Shown: positions 54,301-59,394 of the stretch, in pieces
Layout: each line of letters starts with the position of its first letter
How positions within the stretch are numbered: position 1 is the first letter of the stretch
DNA from: Liolophura sinensis
Taxonomy: Eukaryota; Mollusca; Polyplacophora; Chitonida; Chitonidae
DNA length: 64,000 bases
Reading direction: 5' to 3'
Assembly (NCBI RefSeq): GCF_032854445.1
Contig: NC_088295.1
Location: 65,823,249-65,887,248, forward strand
Position numbers and translations under genes: made by a program
Notes under the pieces: model-generated
Seen by the model: only the letters and a program-made list of their open reading frames with translations
The model's database searches: none
Told to the model about the DNA's origin: nothing

Positions 54301-56093
54301 ACAGAACAAAGCTGCCACAGACTAACTCTTTCACAGCGCCTGCAGGTAAAGCTGTGAAGCTTGAGAATGCCCGACCATTATCCTCAGGCTCTGAGTCTGA
54401 ATGTACCATTGATGGTGAATTACCTGTTAAATACAGACCCACGCTCATTGTACGACCTGGTAAACGTCCTTCAAGTCGCTCTTCAGATGTTAATCCCTAT
54501 GCCACTTCTCCACTGACGAAAAGCAGTGTGAAAAAGAGCACAGGAAGCTCTCTAAGCAGTAATGACAATGGAGAGTTAGGGGTGTACAGAAAATCCCTGG
54601 TGACATCTCCTACTGTGGACAGTGGCATTGGGTCTGTGGGTGACCTTAGCCCATCAACACCAACGTCGAGCCTCGGGGCAGATGAGGATTTTGAACATGA
54701 GGATTCAAGACAAAAGGTCAACAGTCCTGGCCAAGATAATGTGTTCACGAACAGCCTGACTCAACAGAAAGCACAACTGAATATAAACAATCCTCCCCCT
54801 AGTGGGTCAAATGTGGGTGCTGATACACAGAAAACTTTTGGATTAGGCCTTTTGGTAAATGGAGAAGACTTGGAATTCGCCGATGACAGCGACGGGACTC
54901 AAGACACTCCTGTACGTCGAGTTAGTCATGAGGCTCCGGAACCACCCAGCCTTTCCAGCAGCAGTGACAGTCTGGTAAACAGCAGGTCCAGCTACAGTGA
55001 CTCTAAACTCATGGACAGATACCAGAGAAACAAAGCGGCATCTGTGTCCCATAACTCAACCTCTTCATTGCCATCGAGGAAGAGTTTACAACCACAGACG
55101 ACAAGAGCCCAAGCGGTTAATACAACAGGGAGTCCGTCCACAAGGACAAGCTCTTACAGAAACGCGTGCGCTGATACCAGCAGATCGTCCTCATATAGAG
55201 TTGCACAGTCCACAAACAACTCATTTGGCAGCAAACTTGCTCAGCATAATCCTGCCCTATCAATACGCTCCGATTCTTATCGTGTGGCTTGTGAAGATCT
55301 GGTGCCTTCTGCTGTACCAGAACGTCAGAAAATACTGGATGCTCCGAGAAACAGTGTGGACATGACGGACACTGCACGCGCAGAATCGTACAGGGTTGCC
55401 ATTGAGGAGATAGAAGATCCTGAAATATTTGAGTACAAACCTGTTAACAAGCGAGCGGCCATCACCAGCTTGGATCAGCTGTTGCCCAAGCCAGCAGGAA
55501 ATGGTAGTAAAGGACTGAAGTCTCCCAAACAGATTAAAAGAAGTATCACTGAAAGTGCCTTTTTCTCGAGGTTGAGAGGAAAACCGGAGAAATCCACCTC
55601 GAAACTTTCCAGTTCTTCATCCGGACCACTTAAAGGCTCCTACACCCCCTTAGGTTTGTCAGAAAAGCAGGACACTAGTTCTAAACTGAAGACCCCGTCA
55701 TCCTCCTACCGAGTCAAGCCAAAGTCCTCGACCTACGTCAGCTTCGATGTGTTGTCATCCGTCGAGGAAGTGAAGGAAGACAGCATGCACGGCTCGATGG
55801 AATCTGTCAGAGCTCCGTCCATCTCTTCAATTCAGTCATTCCAAAGTGGTCAGTCGTCCAACTCCTTCTTAAAAAGAGAGAGCTCGCTAGACCACGATGA
55901 TCAGCGTCCGCTCGTCCGGAGAAGTCAGCGTCAACCCCCAGGTAAAGGTGTCGGGCACGTTATCCGTCCCAATGGGGACAACAGGAGAAGGTCCACGGGG
56001 AGCACTGGCAGCACCCGGGTGGTAGGCGGACCCCACGTTACCAACGGTTACTCACACCTACTTCAGGATCCATCCATGGAAACAGGGGTGTGA
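9082..56093 (+). CDS. NHS: NHS / GUK-holder family scaffold protein (five-exon model)
   Basis: Model: join 9082-9361, 49364-49635, 50566-51646, 52142-52268, 52862-56093. Every junction has GT...AG ends and the phases agree (1, 0, 1, 2), giving 1663 aa and one stop. Residues 1 to about 185 form a WAVE-homology domain: the M-P-F-A-x-R-x-V-E-P opening, a helical region, then an F-T-A-R-H...F-x-P-D-T-R-P-Q-C-L block that parallels the human NHS order (A-P-W-H-Q-Q...T-R-P-P-C-V). In the family this domain links to Abi/WAVE actin regulators at membranes and junctions; fly Gukh joins Dlg and Scribble. The remainder is Ser-rich and low-complexity: K-K-K-R-R (261-265, NLS-like), the P-W-E-S-L-P-K-D-W block (514-522), four S-Y-R motifs (1352-1433) and a C-terminal E-T-G-V. 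One very large last coding exon and a giant first intron also characterise vertebrate NHS. Extra exons or alternative first exons inside intron 1 cannot be excluded. Confidence 0.85.
10781..10830 (+). repeat. SINE family 1, extreme 3' end
   Basis: Only ATATTCTTGAGTACAACATA, AAACACCAATTGA and an (AAAT)-type tail remain. No clear target-site duplication was found. The orientation is sense to the surrounding gene. Confidence 0.7.
11244..11327. repeat. (TA)n microsatellite
   Basis: About 84 bases of alternating T and A with a few TACA interruptions at the right end. Confidence 0.97.
11762..11784. repeat. Perfect short hairpin
   Basis: CATTGTGTCT and its exact reverse complement AGACACAATG are separated by three bases (CAA). 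No T-run follows. It lies in intron 1. Confidence 0.7.
13327..13382 (+). repeat. SINE 3' end (family 3)
   Basis: CGTCGTCATATGACTGAAAA, then AAGTACCACGTTAATCCCCA and AGCACTCACTC, the same order as at 7275-7348. It lies inside a 153-codon open frame (13183-13644), which argues against that frame being a gene. Confidence 0.7.
15819..15840. repeat. C-rich tract
   Basis: A run of about 16 C following TTCTC, flanked by further C-rich sequence (CACCCCCACCCC). Similar C or G runs occur at 21359, 27910, 37786, 40191 and 48895. Confidence 0.9.
16940..17852. repeat. 41-bp minisatellite, about 22 units, with higher-order structure
   Basis: The unit contains GGCTTAGTGAAGCTATATAT and GTGGGTACTGGGCATAGTCG; the period is 41. 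Variants (TTTGGG/GTGGG, ACATTGTCG/GCATAGTCG, a short unit with GTCAGGGC) recur in the same order in the blocks starting at 17041 and 17441, so a block of about 400 bp was itself duplicated. An open frame of 78 codons at 16895-17131 is a by-product. Confidence 0.95.
18009..18037. repeat. C/T-rich tract with (CTTC)n
   Basis: CCCCCTCCCCACC followed by CTTCCTTCCTTCCTTC: a short imperfect pyrimidine microsatellite. Confidence 0.85.
21879..22100 (-). repeat. SINE family 1, nearly full length, antisense
   Basis: On the minus strand the order is GCTAGCGCAGTGTAATGACT, the B-box-like AGTTCAAGTCCAGC, the GGCTTCCTCTCCGGCCATAA block, CCACCATAATGCTGGCC, and AATATTCTTCAGTGCAGCAT with an A/T tail. One of two clear antisense copies in intron 1. 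Confidence 0.85.
24331..24366. repeat. (GAAA)n microsatellite
   Basis: A purine-only stretch: an imperfect start (AGAGAGAAAGAAGG) leads into about five GAAA units. Confidence 0.95.
24914..25303. repeat. 62-bp minisatellite, about 6 units
   Basis: The unit contains CATATTGTACAAGCCCTATC, then CATTGTAAAATCCAGTAGGA; successive copies are exactly 62 apart at 24991, 25053, 25115, 25177 and 25239. The units differ by only a few substitutions. A minus-strand frame of 118 codons (24645-25001) runs into it and is not taken as a gene. Confidence 0.95.
25470..26722. repeat. 73-bp minisatellite, about 17 units
   Basis: The unit contains CCTGGCTAGTGTACATGTAG, TTTTGGTCTTGGGCTGTCCC and GAACAGGATAACTGTTCTAT. 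The period is 73, so the reading frame changes with each unit; the minus-strand frames of about 100 codons here are artefacts. Two main subtypes (ACCTGGATAAGTGTCC and AACAGGATAACTGTTC) alternate irregularly. Confidence 0.95.
27678..28283. mobile_element. Candidate TTAA-flanked DNA transposon relic
   Basis: Both edges abut TTAA (27674-27677 and 28284-28287). The ends are imperfect inverted repeats: AGGACACATGAAA on the left, AGGATACATAAAA on the reverse strand at the right. TTAA targets are known for Kolobok and piggyBac elements. The interior includes a G-run (about 27901-27928) and a more G+C-rich stretch with a 64-codon frame (27933-28127) that I cannot assign. At 606 bp it cannot encode a full transposase. 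Confidence 0.45.
28588..28810 (+). repeat. TIR element (MITE family A), copy
   Basis: Left end ACATTCCTCAACC, interior GACAAAACTACATTGGTTTG and GTCAACACAGAATAATGCCT, right end GAAGAATTACAG followed by TA. The ends are inverted copies. Near-identical order to 32863 and 47610. Confidence 0.7.
29462..29988. repeat. 26-bp minisatellite, about 20 units
   Basis: The unit is CCTAATGTACACCTGTTTGT plus about six bases (ACCTGC, TCCTGC or ACCTGA). It is regular at the right end (29840-29960) and more degenerate to the left. Short plus-strand frames rich in Cys, Pro and Val are by-products. Confidence 0.92.
30298..30342. repeat. (AT)n microsatellite
   Basis: About 45 bases of alternating A and T with one GTAT interruption. 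Confidence 0.95.
30671..30930 (+). mobile_element. SINE family 1, full length, with target-site duplication
   Basis: Starts GGGGCCTCCGTGGCTCATTT (A-box-like tRNA head), with GAGTTCAAGTCCAGCTC as B box, the TCCTCTCCGGCC block, CACCATAATGCTGGCC, and the end TTCTTGAGTACGGCGTAAAA with an A/T tail. The direct repeat AAATTATGATA flanks it at 30660-30670 and 30931-30941. Confidence 0.93.
31610..31828 (-). repeat. TIR element (MITE family A), copy, opposite orientation
   Basis: Begins CTGTAATGCTTCAACC right after TA and ends with GACTGAGGCATTAGG. The interior, on the reverse strand, contains CAAAACTACACTGGTTGGAT and the TTTCATATGCGAAA-type terminal region. Confidence 0.7.
32248..32295 (+). repeat. 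Fragment of dispersed repeat (GCAATATTTCAGCCATAT type)
   Basis: Shares GGCAATATTTCAGCCATATT and GTGGCGGTGATGAC with the better copy at 61429-61510. This is a very common type of mollusc repeat as I remember it. Confidence 0.5.
32863..33087 (+). repeat. TIR element (MITE family A), copy
   Basis: Interior GAGCAACTTTCAGTGCAATT, GACAAAACTACATTGGTTGG and TCTACACAGAATAATGGCCT; right end ATTGAAGAATTACAG followed by TA. The left end is degraded (CTTCCTCAGTC). A 126-codon frame at 32642-33022 lies over it and is rejected as a gene. Confidence 0.7.
33243..33466 (+). repeat. TIR repeat family B, copy 1
   Basis: Shares ordered blocks with 48758-49025: CACCTGGTCTGCT, TTTTAGCCAAT, TAGCAGGAATATT, GACCATCT/GTCCATCT and CACTACTAATATCTG. 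Its ends (CTACCCTATTTCTTCTAATT and, on the reverse strand at the right, ACCCGAATTCTTCTAAAAT) are inverted copies, so it is probably a non-autonomous DNA element. Confidence 0.6.
35601..35770 (-). repeat. SINE family 1, partial, antisense
   Basis: On the minus strand: GGCTTCCTCCGAG, CCGGCCATACTTGGGAAGGT, CTGCCAGAAACCTGCGGATG, and the AAGTGAAATAACCTGAGTCA end with an A/T tail. The tRNA-like head is missing. Confidence 0.8.
36033..36302 (+). mobile_element. SINE family 1, full length, with 12-bp target-site duplication
   Basis: The best reference copy in the window, about 270 bp: tRNA-like head GGGGCCTCCGTGGCTCAGTC, B box GAGTTCAAGTCCAG, core TTTCCTCCCACCATAATGCT, then GTCGTATAAGTGAAATATTC, GAGTACGGCGCAAAACACC and (AAAT)n. 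It is flanked by TCATTCTACCTA at 36021-36032 and 36303-36314. The exact duplication suggests a fairly recent insertion. Confidence 0.95.
36325..36450 (+). repeat. Dispersed repeat, second copy of 4133-4240
   Basis: Has the blocks CCTCAAAACA, ACTCTCAGAAT and GTCATGGATGAC in the same order as the copy at 4133. It starts just after the SINE that ends at 36302, so the SINE may have landed at its edge. Confidence 0.5.
38420..38643 (-). repeat. TIR element (MITE family A), copy, opposite orientation
   Basis: Starts CTGTAGTTCTTAAACC after TA and ends AAGGTTGAGGAATTAGAG before TA. Interior GACTGATAAAATTAGACTTT, GTGAAGCCCT and TTGCTCTTTCATACGTGA, matching the copies at 31610 and 60825. Confidence 0.7.
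40191..40275. repeat. G-rich tract
   Basis: A run of about 11 G (40193-40203), followed by GGGGTGAGGG and GGAGGGAGGAGGGGAG, so several G-runs lie close together on the plus strand. Confidence 0.85.
40357..40529 (+). mobile_element. SINE family 1, 5'-truncated, with 10-bp target-site duplication
   Basis: Begins inside the B-box region (AAGTCCAGCCTCAAGC) and runs to the (AAAT)n tail. The direct repeat TGAACAGTAC lies at 40347-40356 and 40530-40539. The interior is diverged. Confidence 0.85.
42750..43410. repeat. Purine-rich minisatellite, units of about 34-36 bp
   Basis: The repeated unit is of the type CACAAGCAGTTTTATAGGAG plus GGGAAAGGAA. It is clean at 43190-43390 and degenerate to the left, where the unit has AAGCAATCTT instead. 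The plus strand is strongly purine-biased. The minus-strand frames rich in Phe, Pro and Leu are artefacts. Confidence 0.85.
43918..43950. repeat. Perfect 14-bp inverted repeat with 5-base loop
   Basis: CCATTGCTGTGACA (43918-43931), loop CCTTC, then TGTCACAGCAATGG (43937-43950), an exact reverse complement. It lies deep in intron 1 with no repeat family recognised around it. Confidence 0.9.
44227..44652. repeat. TIR element, about 426 bp, single copy seen
   Basis: Starts ACAGGGACACTAAACTTT and ends with the inverse form (reverse strand ACAGGGCCACTAAAAAGC). The first 13 bases of the two ends differ at one position. It contains no long frame, so it is probably a non-autonomous DNA element. Confidence 0.5.
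44736..45006 (+). mobile_element. SINE family 1, full length, with 10-bp target-site duplication
   Basis: Head GGGACCTCTGTAGCTCAGTT, B box GAGTTCAAGTCCTGC, core TTTCCTCCCACCATAATGTT, end ATCTTGAGTACAGCGTAAAA with an (AAAT)n tail. The direct repeat AACACAACAC lies at 44726-44735 and 45007-45016. It is diverged at many positions from the 36033 copy. Minus-strand frames here are by-products. Confidence 0.92.
46055..46218 (-). repeat. tRNA-derived SINE fragment (family 2-like)
   Basis: On the minus strand a tRNA-like stretch with GTTCAAATCCAGC (B-box-like, about 46136-46148) is preceded by a head with TAGCCAACTACACAGCCCCT. A 115-codon minus-strand frame (46014-46361) spans it and is not convincing as a gene. 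Confidence 0.45.
47610..47828 (+). repeat. TIR element (MITE family A), reference copy
   Basis: Left end CTGCCCTAATTTCTCAACC after TA, right end GAGGTTGAAGAATTACAG. Interior CTGTGCAATTTATGCAGATT, AAACAAAACTACATTGGTTG, GCTTCACAAAAAGTATAGTT and CAGAATAATGCCTTCAGAAT. The length (about 219 bp) and ends agree with the copies at 28588, 31610, 32863, 38420 and 60825. Confidence 0.75.
48144..48189 (+). mobile_element. Minimal 5'-truncated SINE family 1 with 13-bp target-site duplication
   Basis: Only AATATTCTTGAGTACGGCGT, AAAACACAAATC and the (AAAT)n tail are present, yet ATATTAATATGCC flanks it exactly at 48131-48143 and 48190-48202. This is therefore a complete insertion event of only about 46 bp, not a decayed longer copy. 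Confidence 0.93.
48250..48283 (+). repeat. G-run cluster (quadruplex-forming potential)
   Basis: Five runs of four to five G separated by AA or TA: GGGGAAGGGGGAAGGGGG, then TAGGGGGTAGGGGG. This fits the usual quadruplex pattern (four or more G-runs with short loops) on the coding strand of intron 1. Confidence 0.85.
48758..49025 (+). repeat. TIR repeat family B, copy 2
   Basis: Shares ordered blocks with 33243-33466 (CACCTGGTCTGCT, TTTTTAGCCAAT, GTAGCAGGAATATT, CACTACTAATATCTGCCC). A C-run and an A-rich stretch (48895-48945) interrupt the middle. The right end AGATGAAATAGGGTAGT is roughly the inverse of the left end. Confidence 0.6.
49364..49635 (+). CDS. NHS: NHS-type gene, coding exon 2 (WAVE-homology domain, second part)
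   Basis: The acceptor TTTTGCAG ends at 49363. The first two bases complete codon 94 (Pro), and 90 codons follow (residues 95-184). The donor GG|GTAAGC is at 49636. It encodes G-D-L-K-V-F-C-Q, F-T-A-R-H-G-F-E, L-F-A-P-D-T-R-P-Q-C-L and Y-R-R-D-G, the second half of the WAVE-homology domain, which aligns in order with NHS proteins. It has high G+C and strong codon bias compared with the intron. Confidence 0.9.
49636..50565 (+). other. Intron 2 of the NHS-type gene
   Basis: 930 bases from GTAAGC to a pyrimidine-rich acceptor (TTCATTTTGCTTCAG). Apart from the SINE at 49990-50183 I see nothing in it. The open frames that extend from exon 2 and into exon 3 here are intronic read-through. Confidence 0.8.
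49990..50183 (+). repeat. SINE family 1, 5'-truncated, sense, in intron 2
   Basis: Starts at the B box (GGGTTCAAGTCCAGCTCATG). Contains GGAAGGTCAGCCAACAACCT, TTTCCTCCCACCACAATGCT, GAAATATTCTTGAGTACGGC and an A/T tail. The flanks (ATCAGCCACAT and ATCGGCCATGT) may be a degraded target duplication. Confidence 0.88.
50566..51646 (+). CDS. NHS: NHS-type gene, coding exon 3
   Basis: The phase 0 acceptor after TTGCTTCAG gives residues 185-544 plus one base of codon 545; the donor is CAG|GTAATA at 51647. It is rich in Glu/Lys/Arg and Ser. It contains a basic patch K-K-K-R-R (261-265), which could be a nuclear localisation signal (vertebrate NHS has several), an acidic helical segment about 330-350, a Ser-rich stretch, and a C-terminal block Y-D-F-P-W-E-S-L-P-K-D-W-T-T-S-V-K (511-527) followed by a basic helix. 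The latter looks more constrained than its surroundings. The ATG at 50494, upstream of the acceptor, is intronic. Confidence 0.85.
51647..52141 (+). other. Intron 3 of the NHS-type gene
   Basis: 495 bases, GTAATA to TTTCTCCAACAG. It holds a SINE relic at 51876-51990. Confidence 0.8.
51876..51990 (+). repeat. SINE family 1, diverged 3' half, sense, in intron 3
   Basis: Contains GGGCTCTGCCTGGTTTCCTC, CCACCATAATGCGGGCTGTC, AAAGTGAAATATTTTTGAGT and ACGATGTAAGACACC with an A/T tail. Confidence 0.85.
52142..52268 (+). CDS. NHS: NHS-type gene, coding exon 4
   Basis: 127 bases; acceptor CCAACAG, donor GA|GTAAGT at 52269. It completes codon 545 (Gly) and encodes residues 546-586 plus two bases of 587. 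The peptide N-W-S-G-S-S-A-R-H-S-M-E-S-E followed by T-D-S-G-R-E-S-P-T-P-T-A is Ser/Thr-rich and resembles the W-S-G-S-S type motif I associate with NHS proteins. The reading in phase with exons 3 and 5 differs from the 83-codon frame at 52040-52291, which is an artefact. Confidence 0.82.
52400..52470 (+). repeat. SINE family 1 relic, sense, in intron 4
   Basis: GGCTCTGCCCGGTTTCCTTC and CACCATTATGTGGGC, then directly AAAATACCAATTTATAAATA. The middle of the 3' half is deleted. Confidence 0.75.
52706..52814 (+). repeat. SINE family 1 relic, sense, in intron 4
   Basis: CAGTTTCCTTCCTTACCAG, CAAGTGAAAACTTCTTGAGT, GGAGCATTAAATACCAGCC and an A/T tail with AATCAATCAATC: an old, heavily substituted copy. 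Confidence 0.6.
52862..56093 (+). CDS. NHS: NHS-type gene, coding exon 5 (large terminal exon)
   Basis: The acceptor TAATTTCAG ends at 52861. One base completes codon 587, then 1076 codons (588-1663) and TGA at 56091-56093. It is Ser/Thr/Pro-rich and probably disordered. Features: P-P-P-K-R (about 755, a possible SH3 ligand), repeated S-Y-R-(V/N)-A motifs at Y1352, Y1365, Y1393 and Y1430, a further S-Y-R-V-K later, and the terminal E-T-G-V, a class I PDZ ligand. In this family a large final exon carries most of the Ser-rich tail. A donor-like CAG|GTAAAG occurs at 55942 near the 3' end and could give an alternative C-terminus. The ATG at 52839 precedes the acceptor and is not a start. Confidence 0.88.
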
Positions 56094-56756
56094 CATCATG
56101 ACCTGTCAAACGGTTCTCATTTCTTACTCACCCCATGTTAATGTTACCTTTCTAAAAGTATCATTATCATCTTCATCGACGGAAATCATCCCGCTGTCAA
56201 ATGAAATTGTACAACGTACCCAAATGAATGTACCATGCAGCTATAAAACAATCGTCCATTGCTACAAATTTCTCCGAATGCAAAGCGTTCTTGTTGTAAA
56301 TCACCATTCATTTTCCGGGGCACCTTAAAAGGAAAACATCCTATCAACCCTATTAAGTGCAATATCTGGCCTTGTTAAAGGACAGGGTATGCTACTGATG
56401 TTACCCGAAAGCTTAATTATTCAGGTCGCTGAATTCAGGTAACTTTCATCTGTAAAAGAATAATCGTGTTCATGATACTGTATGTTACATATGTGTTCAT
56501 GTATGTGTTCATGGTATTGTATGTTACAACAGATCCTCCAAAGATTTAATGCTGTTCAATCGCCATGACCAACAGTGTACGGGATGATGGAGATTTGTAA
56601 CATTTTAAAATGATATGACAAGTATACGCGTATAGGAACCAGACATTTCACAGAAAGTGAGTCGTATGTTACATATAGACTTCCGTTGATCACCTACCTC
56701 CAGCAGAACGAATGGCTTCATAATGCATCGTCCTGCCAGTTTAACTGTAGCTTGTA

Positions 56757-56762
56757 AATAAA
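56757..56762 (+). terminator. Candidate polyadenylation signal (proximal)
   Basis: AATAAA 664 bases after the stop codon. It could give a short 3' UTR. Confidence 0.35.
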
Positions 56763-57595
56763 GCGTCAACAGCAACGACATTTTCATCAACCGAAAGCAT
56801 GCATGTCCTATTATTGCCAAGTGCCTTTTGGCATTTACTGTTATTATAGTTTCTTTGATCGCCCGTTTTCTTTGCTTGTACGTTCACTGTATATTACTGT
56901 AACGGCATGTTCATGTTTATATTATACAGTGTATACATACATATCCTTTAACAAATCGGTTATGTTGTGTGGTATTCAAGTAGAGCGAAAATGGCATTTT
57001 TTTTTTGCGAATATATAATATATACATACATATAGATATCTAGCTGCGTAAATATATTTTGTTTTACCAACGTTATTTTAGAACTCCCAGGACGAAACTA
57101 TTTCAAAGCTTTTAGAAATGTTTTGTGAAAACTTTTTATTTCACTATATATACATAAAATTGCATGTGCCATATTTCGAATGTACTCTATTTTAGCCAGT
57201 TACAAGTTGGCGCATGGTATGGTTTGTGAAATGTTAAATCATAAATCATCGTTCTCGTAAAAGAAAGTTATTTGTAAATACACGTGTACAACTGTGTGGC
57301 ATGATAAGGTCAGCAGTGAAGTAAGGGGGACTACTCTGGGTGATTTTTATAGAAGAATTCATCATTGATGCCTTTGTAGAAGGATGGCGGCGAAGCGTTC
57401 TTTAAGTTGAACTGTGGTTAAGAAGCACGGCCTTCTGATAGTTTTACTTGCAGCTGCATCGGATCATTTTTCAGTTATTAGGCCGAAATGATTTATCTTT
57501 CAGGAAATTTATTTCGTATCACTGAAGAGTTTTTTCTTCGTTTCGCAGTTTCGAAGTTTCGAATATTATTTCATCAATTGTATAAATTTATTGTA

Positions 57596-57601
57596 AATAA
57601 A
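57596..57601 (+). terminator. Candidate polyadenylation signal
   Basis: AATAAA within TGTAAATAAATTT, followed 30 bases on by a T/G-containing stretch (GCATTGGTCAGTGACG). Confidence 0.4.
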
Positions 57602-57921
57602 TTTCTGCAGTGATTGTCCAGCATTGGTCAGTGACGTTTCAGAAAAGAACATCCAAAAGTACATATCATAGAGGTGATGAGAAAATTGCAGGGCAAAGAT
57701 TATAAAAATAATTTTTGCTTTGATCGTTTATTAAGTATTTTCGTTTGTATCATTAAGAGTGATGTTTGTTTGTTTATTTTTAATCGTGAAATGTAGTTTC
57801 ATGCCTAGTTTGGTAGTTTACTTTTATTGGATTGTTAGTGTAGTTAGAATCATCGTACCAACTGCAGTTGATCGGTTGAGGTAAAGAAGGACATGTAAAA
57901 CATGCTTTATATTAGAAATAG

Positions 57922-57927
57922 AATAAA
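57922..57927 (+). terminator. Candidate polyadenylation signal (distal)
   Basis: AATAAA followed by CTTTATTTTCAACAGTGG and a T/G-rich run (57945-57980), the best downstream element of the three candidates. Confidence 0.5.
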
Positions 57928-58097
57928 CTTTATTTTCAACAGTGGCTTGATATTTTTCTGGCTTTTGATTTGATTTTGATGCAGTAGGTCGTTATTAGAC
58001 TAAACTAATGAGTGGGTCTTTAAGACAGTGCCCGCTACCTATGACCAAACACCATATGTGTAATGATTTGCCGGATCCTGGTGAAACTCATCTTTCA

Positions 58098-58765
58098 TTA
58101 AAGGTCACAAGTCCGCCTTACTACTACACTGATGGTCCTGTAAAGGACAAGAGAATTCACGTGTTCAAGGTCACAAATCCGTCTTATTGGTACACGGATG
58201 TTCCGGTAAAGGGCAAGAGCATTGTCTTACGGGTACACTGATGTTCTGGTAAAGGACAAAAGCATTCACCTGTTTAAGGTCACAAATCAGTCTTACTGCT
58301 GCAGTAATGTTCCAGCAAGGAACACGAGAACTCACCTGTTCAAGGTCACAAATCGGTCTTACTGCTACACTGATGTTCCTGTAAGGGCTGAGAGCATTCA
58401 CCTGTTTAAGGTGAGATCAGCCTTATGGCTACACTTACGTTATTGTAAGGGACAAGGGAATTCACTTGCTGAAGGTCACAAGTCAGTCTTACTGGTACAC
58501 GGATGTTCCGGTAAAGGATAAAAGCATTCACCTGTTTAAGGTCACAAATCAGTCTTACTGCTGCACTAATGTTCCTGTAAGGAACACGAGAACTCACCTG
58601 TTCAAGGTCACAAATCAGACTTACTGCTACACTGATATTCCTGTAAGGGACAAGGGAATTTATGTGTTTAAGGTCATAACATAGCCTTATTGATACACGG
58701 ATGTTCCTGTAAAGGACAAGAGAATCCACATGTTCTACGGCCCAAATCAGTCTTACTGGTACGTT
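58098..58765. repeat. 66-bp minisatellite, about 10 units
   Basis: The unit contains AAGGTCACAAATCAGTCTTA, CTGCTACACTGATGTTCCTG and AGGACAAGAGAATTCACCTG. The period is 22 codons, so stretches stay open and read like H-L-F-K-V-T-N-Q-S-Y-C-Y-T-D-V-P-V. However, the open stretches fall in three different frames (starts at 58008, 58222, 58466), so indels break any single protein. Confidence 0.93.
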
Positions 58766-59394
58766 TTATTTCATTGGTTAAAAGGGGATTTTTGGTTTCA
58801 TAGTAATGATTAAATACCTATATATTATACGACTGTGGAATACCTGTAGCCGTTTTGATACTACCGCTCATTATGTCGCACAAGAATACGGAAATTTTAA
58901 ATGTTAAAGATACCCAGTATTTTTTTCCAGATAATCTAATTTATTAATTGTCTTGCTGGAATTCACGTCAGGAAATATTCAGTATACAAGTCTTTTTTAA
59001 TCAACGGTCGAAAACACATCCACATGCACCGGGTATTTGTCCGCCGACAGACTAATATGTATTTATTTCATTGACGACTAACGTATGCACAAGAATATTT
59101 TACGTATGGCAGTCACTTTTATGGGCAGTTGTTGCAGGTATGGAGTATTTATAACTGAGTATAACTGAGGTGAGCAAATATCACAGATATGGAAGGCGAC
59201 GAATAGAACCGCAACCTATGAACGTATAAGTTGATGAGAGAACGTGGATCTATTTGTACATCTTGAAAAAGTTAAAAATATTCATCCAATAAACGAGCGC
59301 TGATACTCGATGTCAACATGTTTTATGTAGGTTTTTTTACAAAATGCTTGCATATTGAGCAAACATTTTGAGAGTCATCCCTCACCTCATGAGA

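Larger units (their letters stand above)
56094..57950 (+). other. 3' UTR of the NHS-type gene
   Basis: A+T-rich, with many stops in all frames. Its right boundary is estimated from the last AATAAA (57922). The minus- and plus-strand frames of about 75 codons here have no support as genes. Confidence 0.6.
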
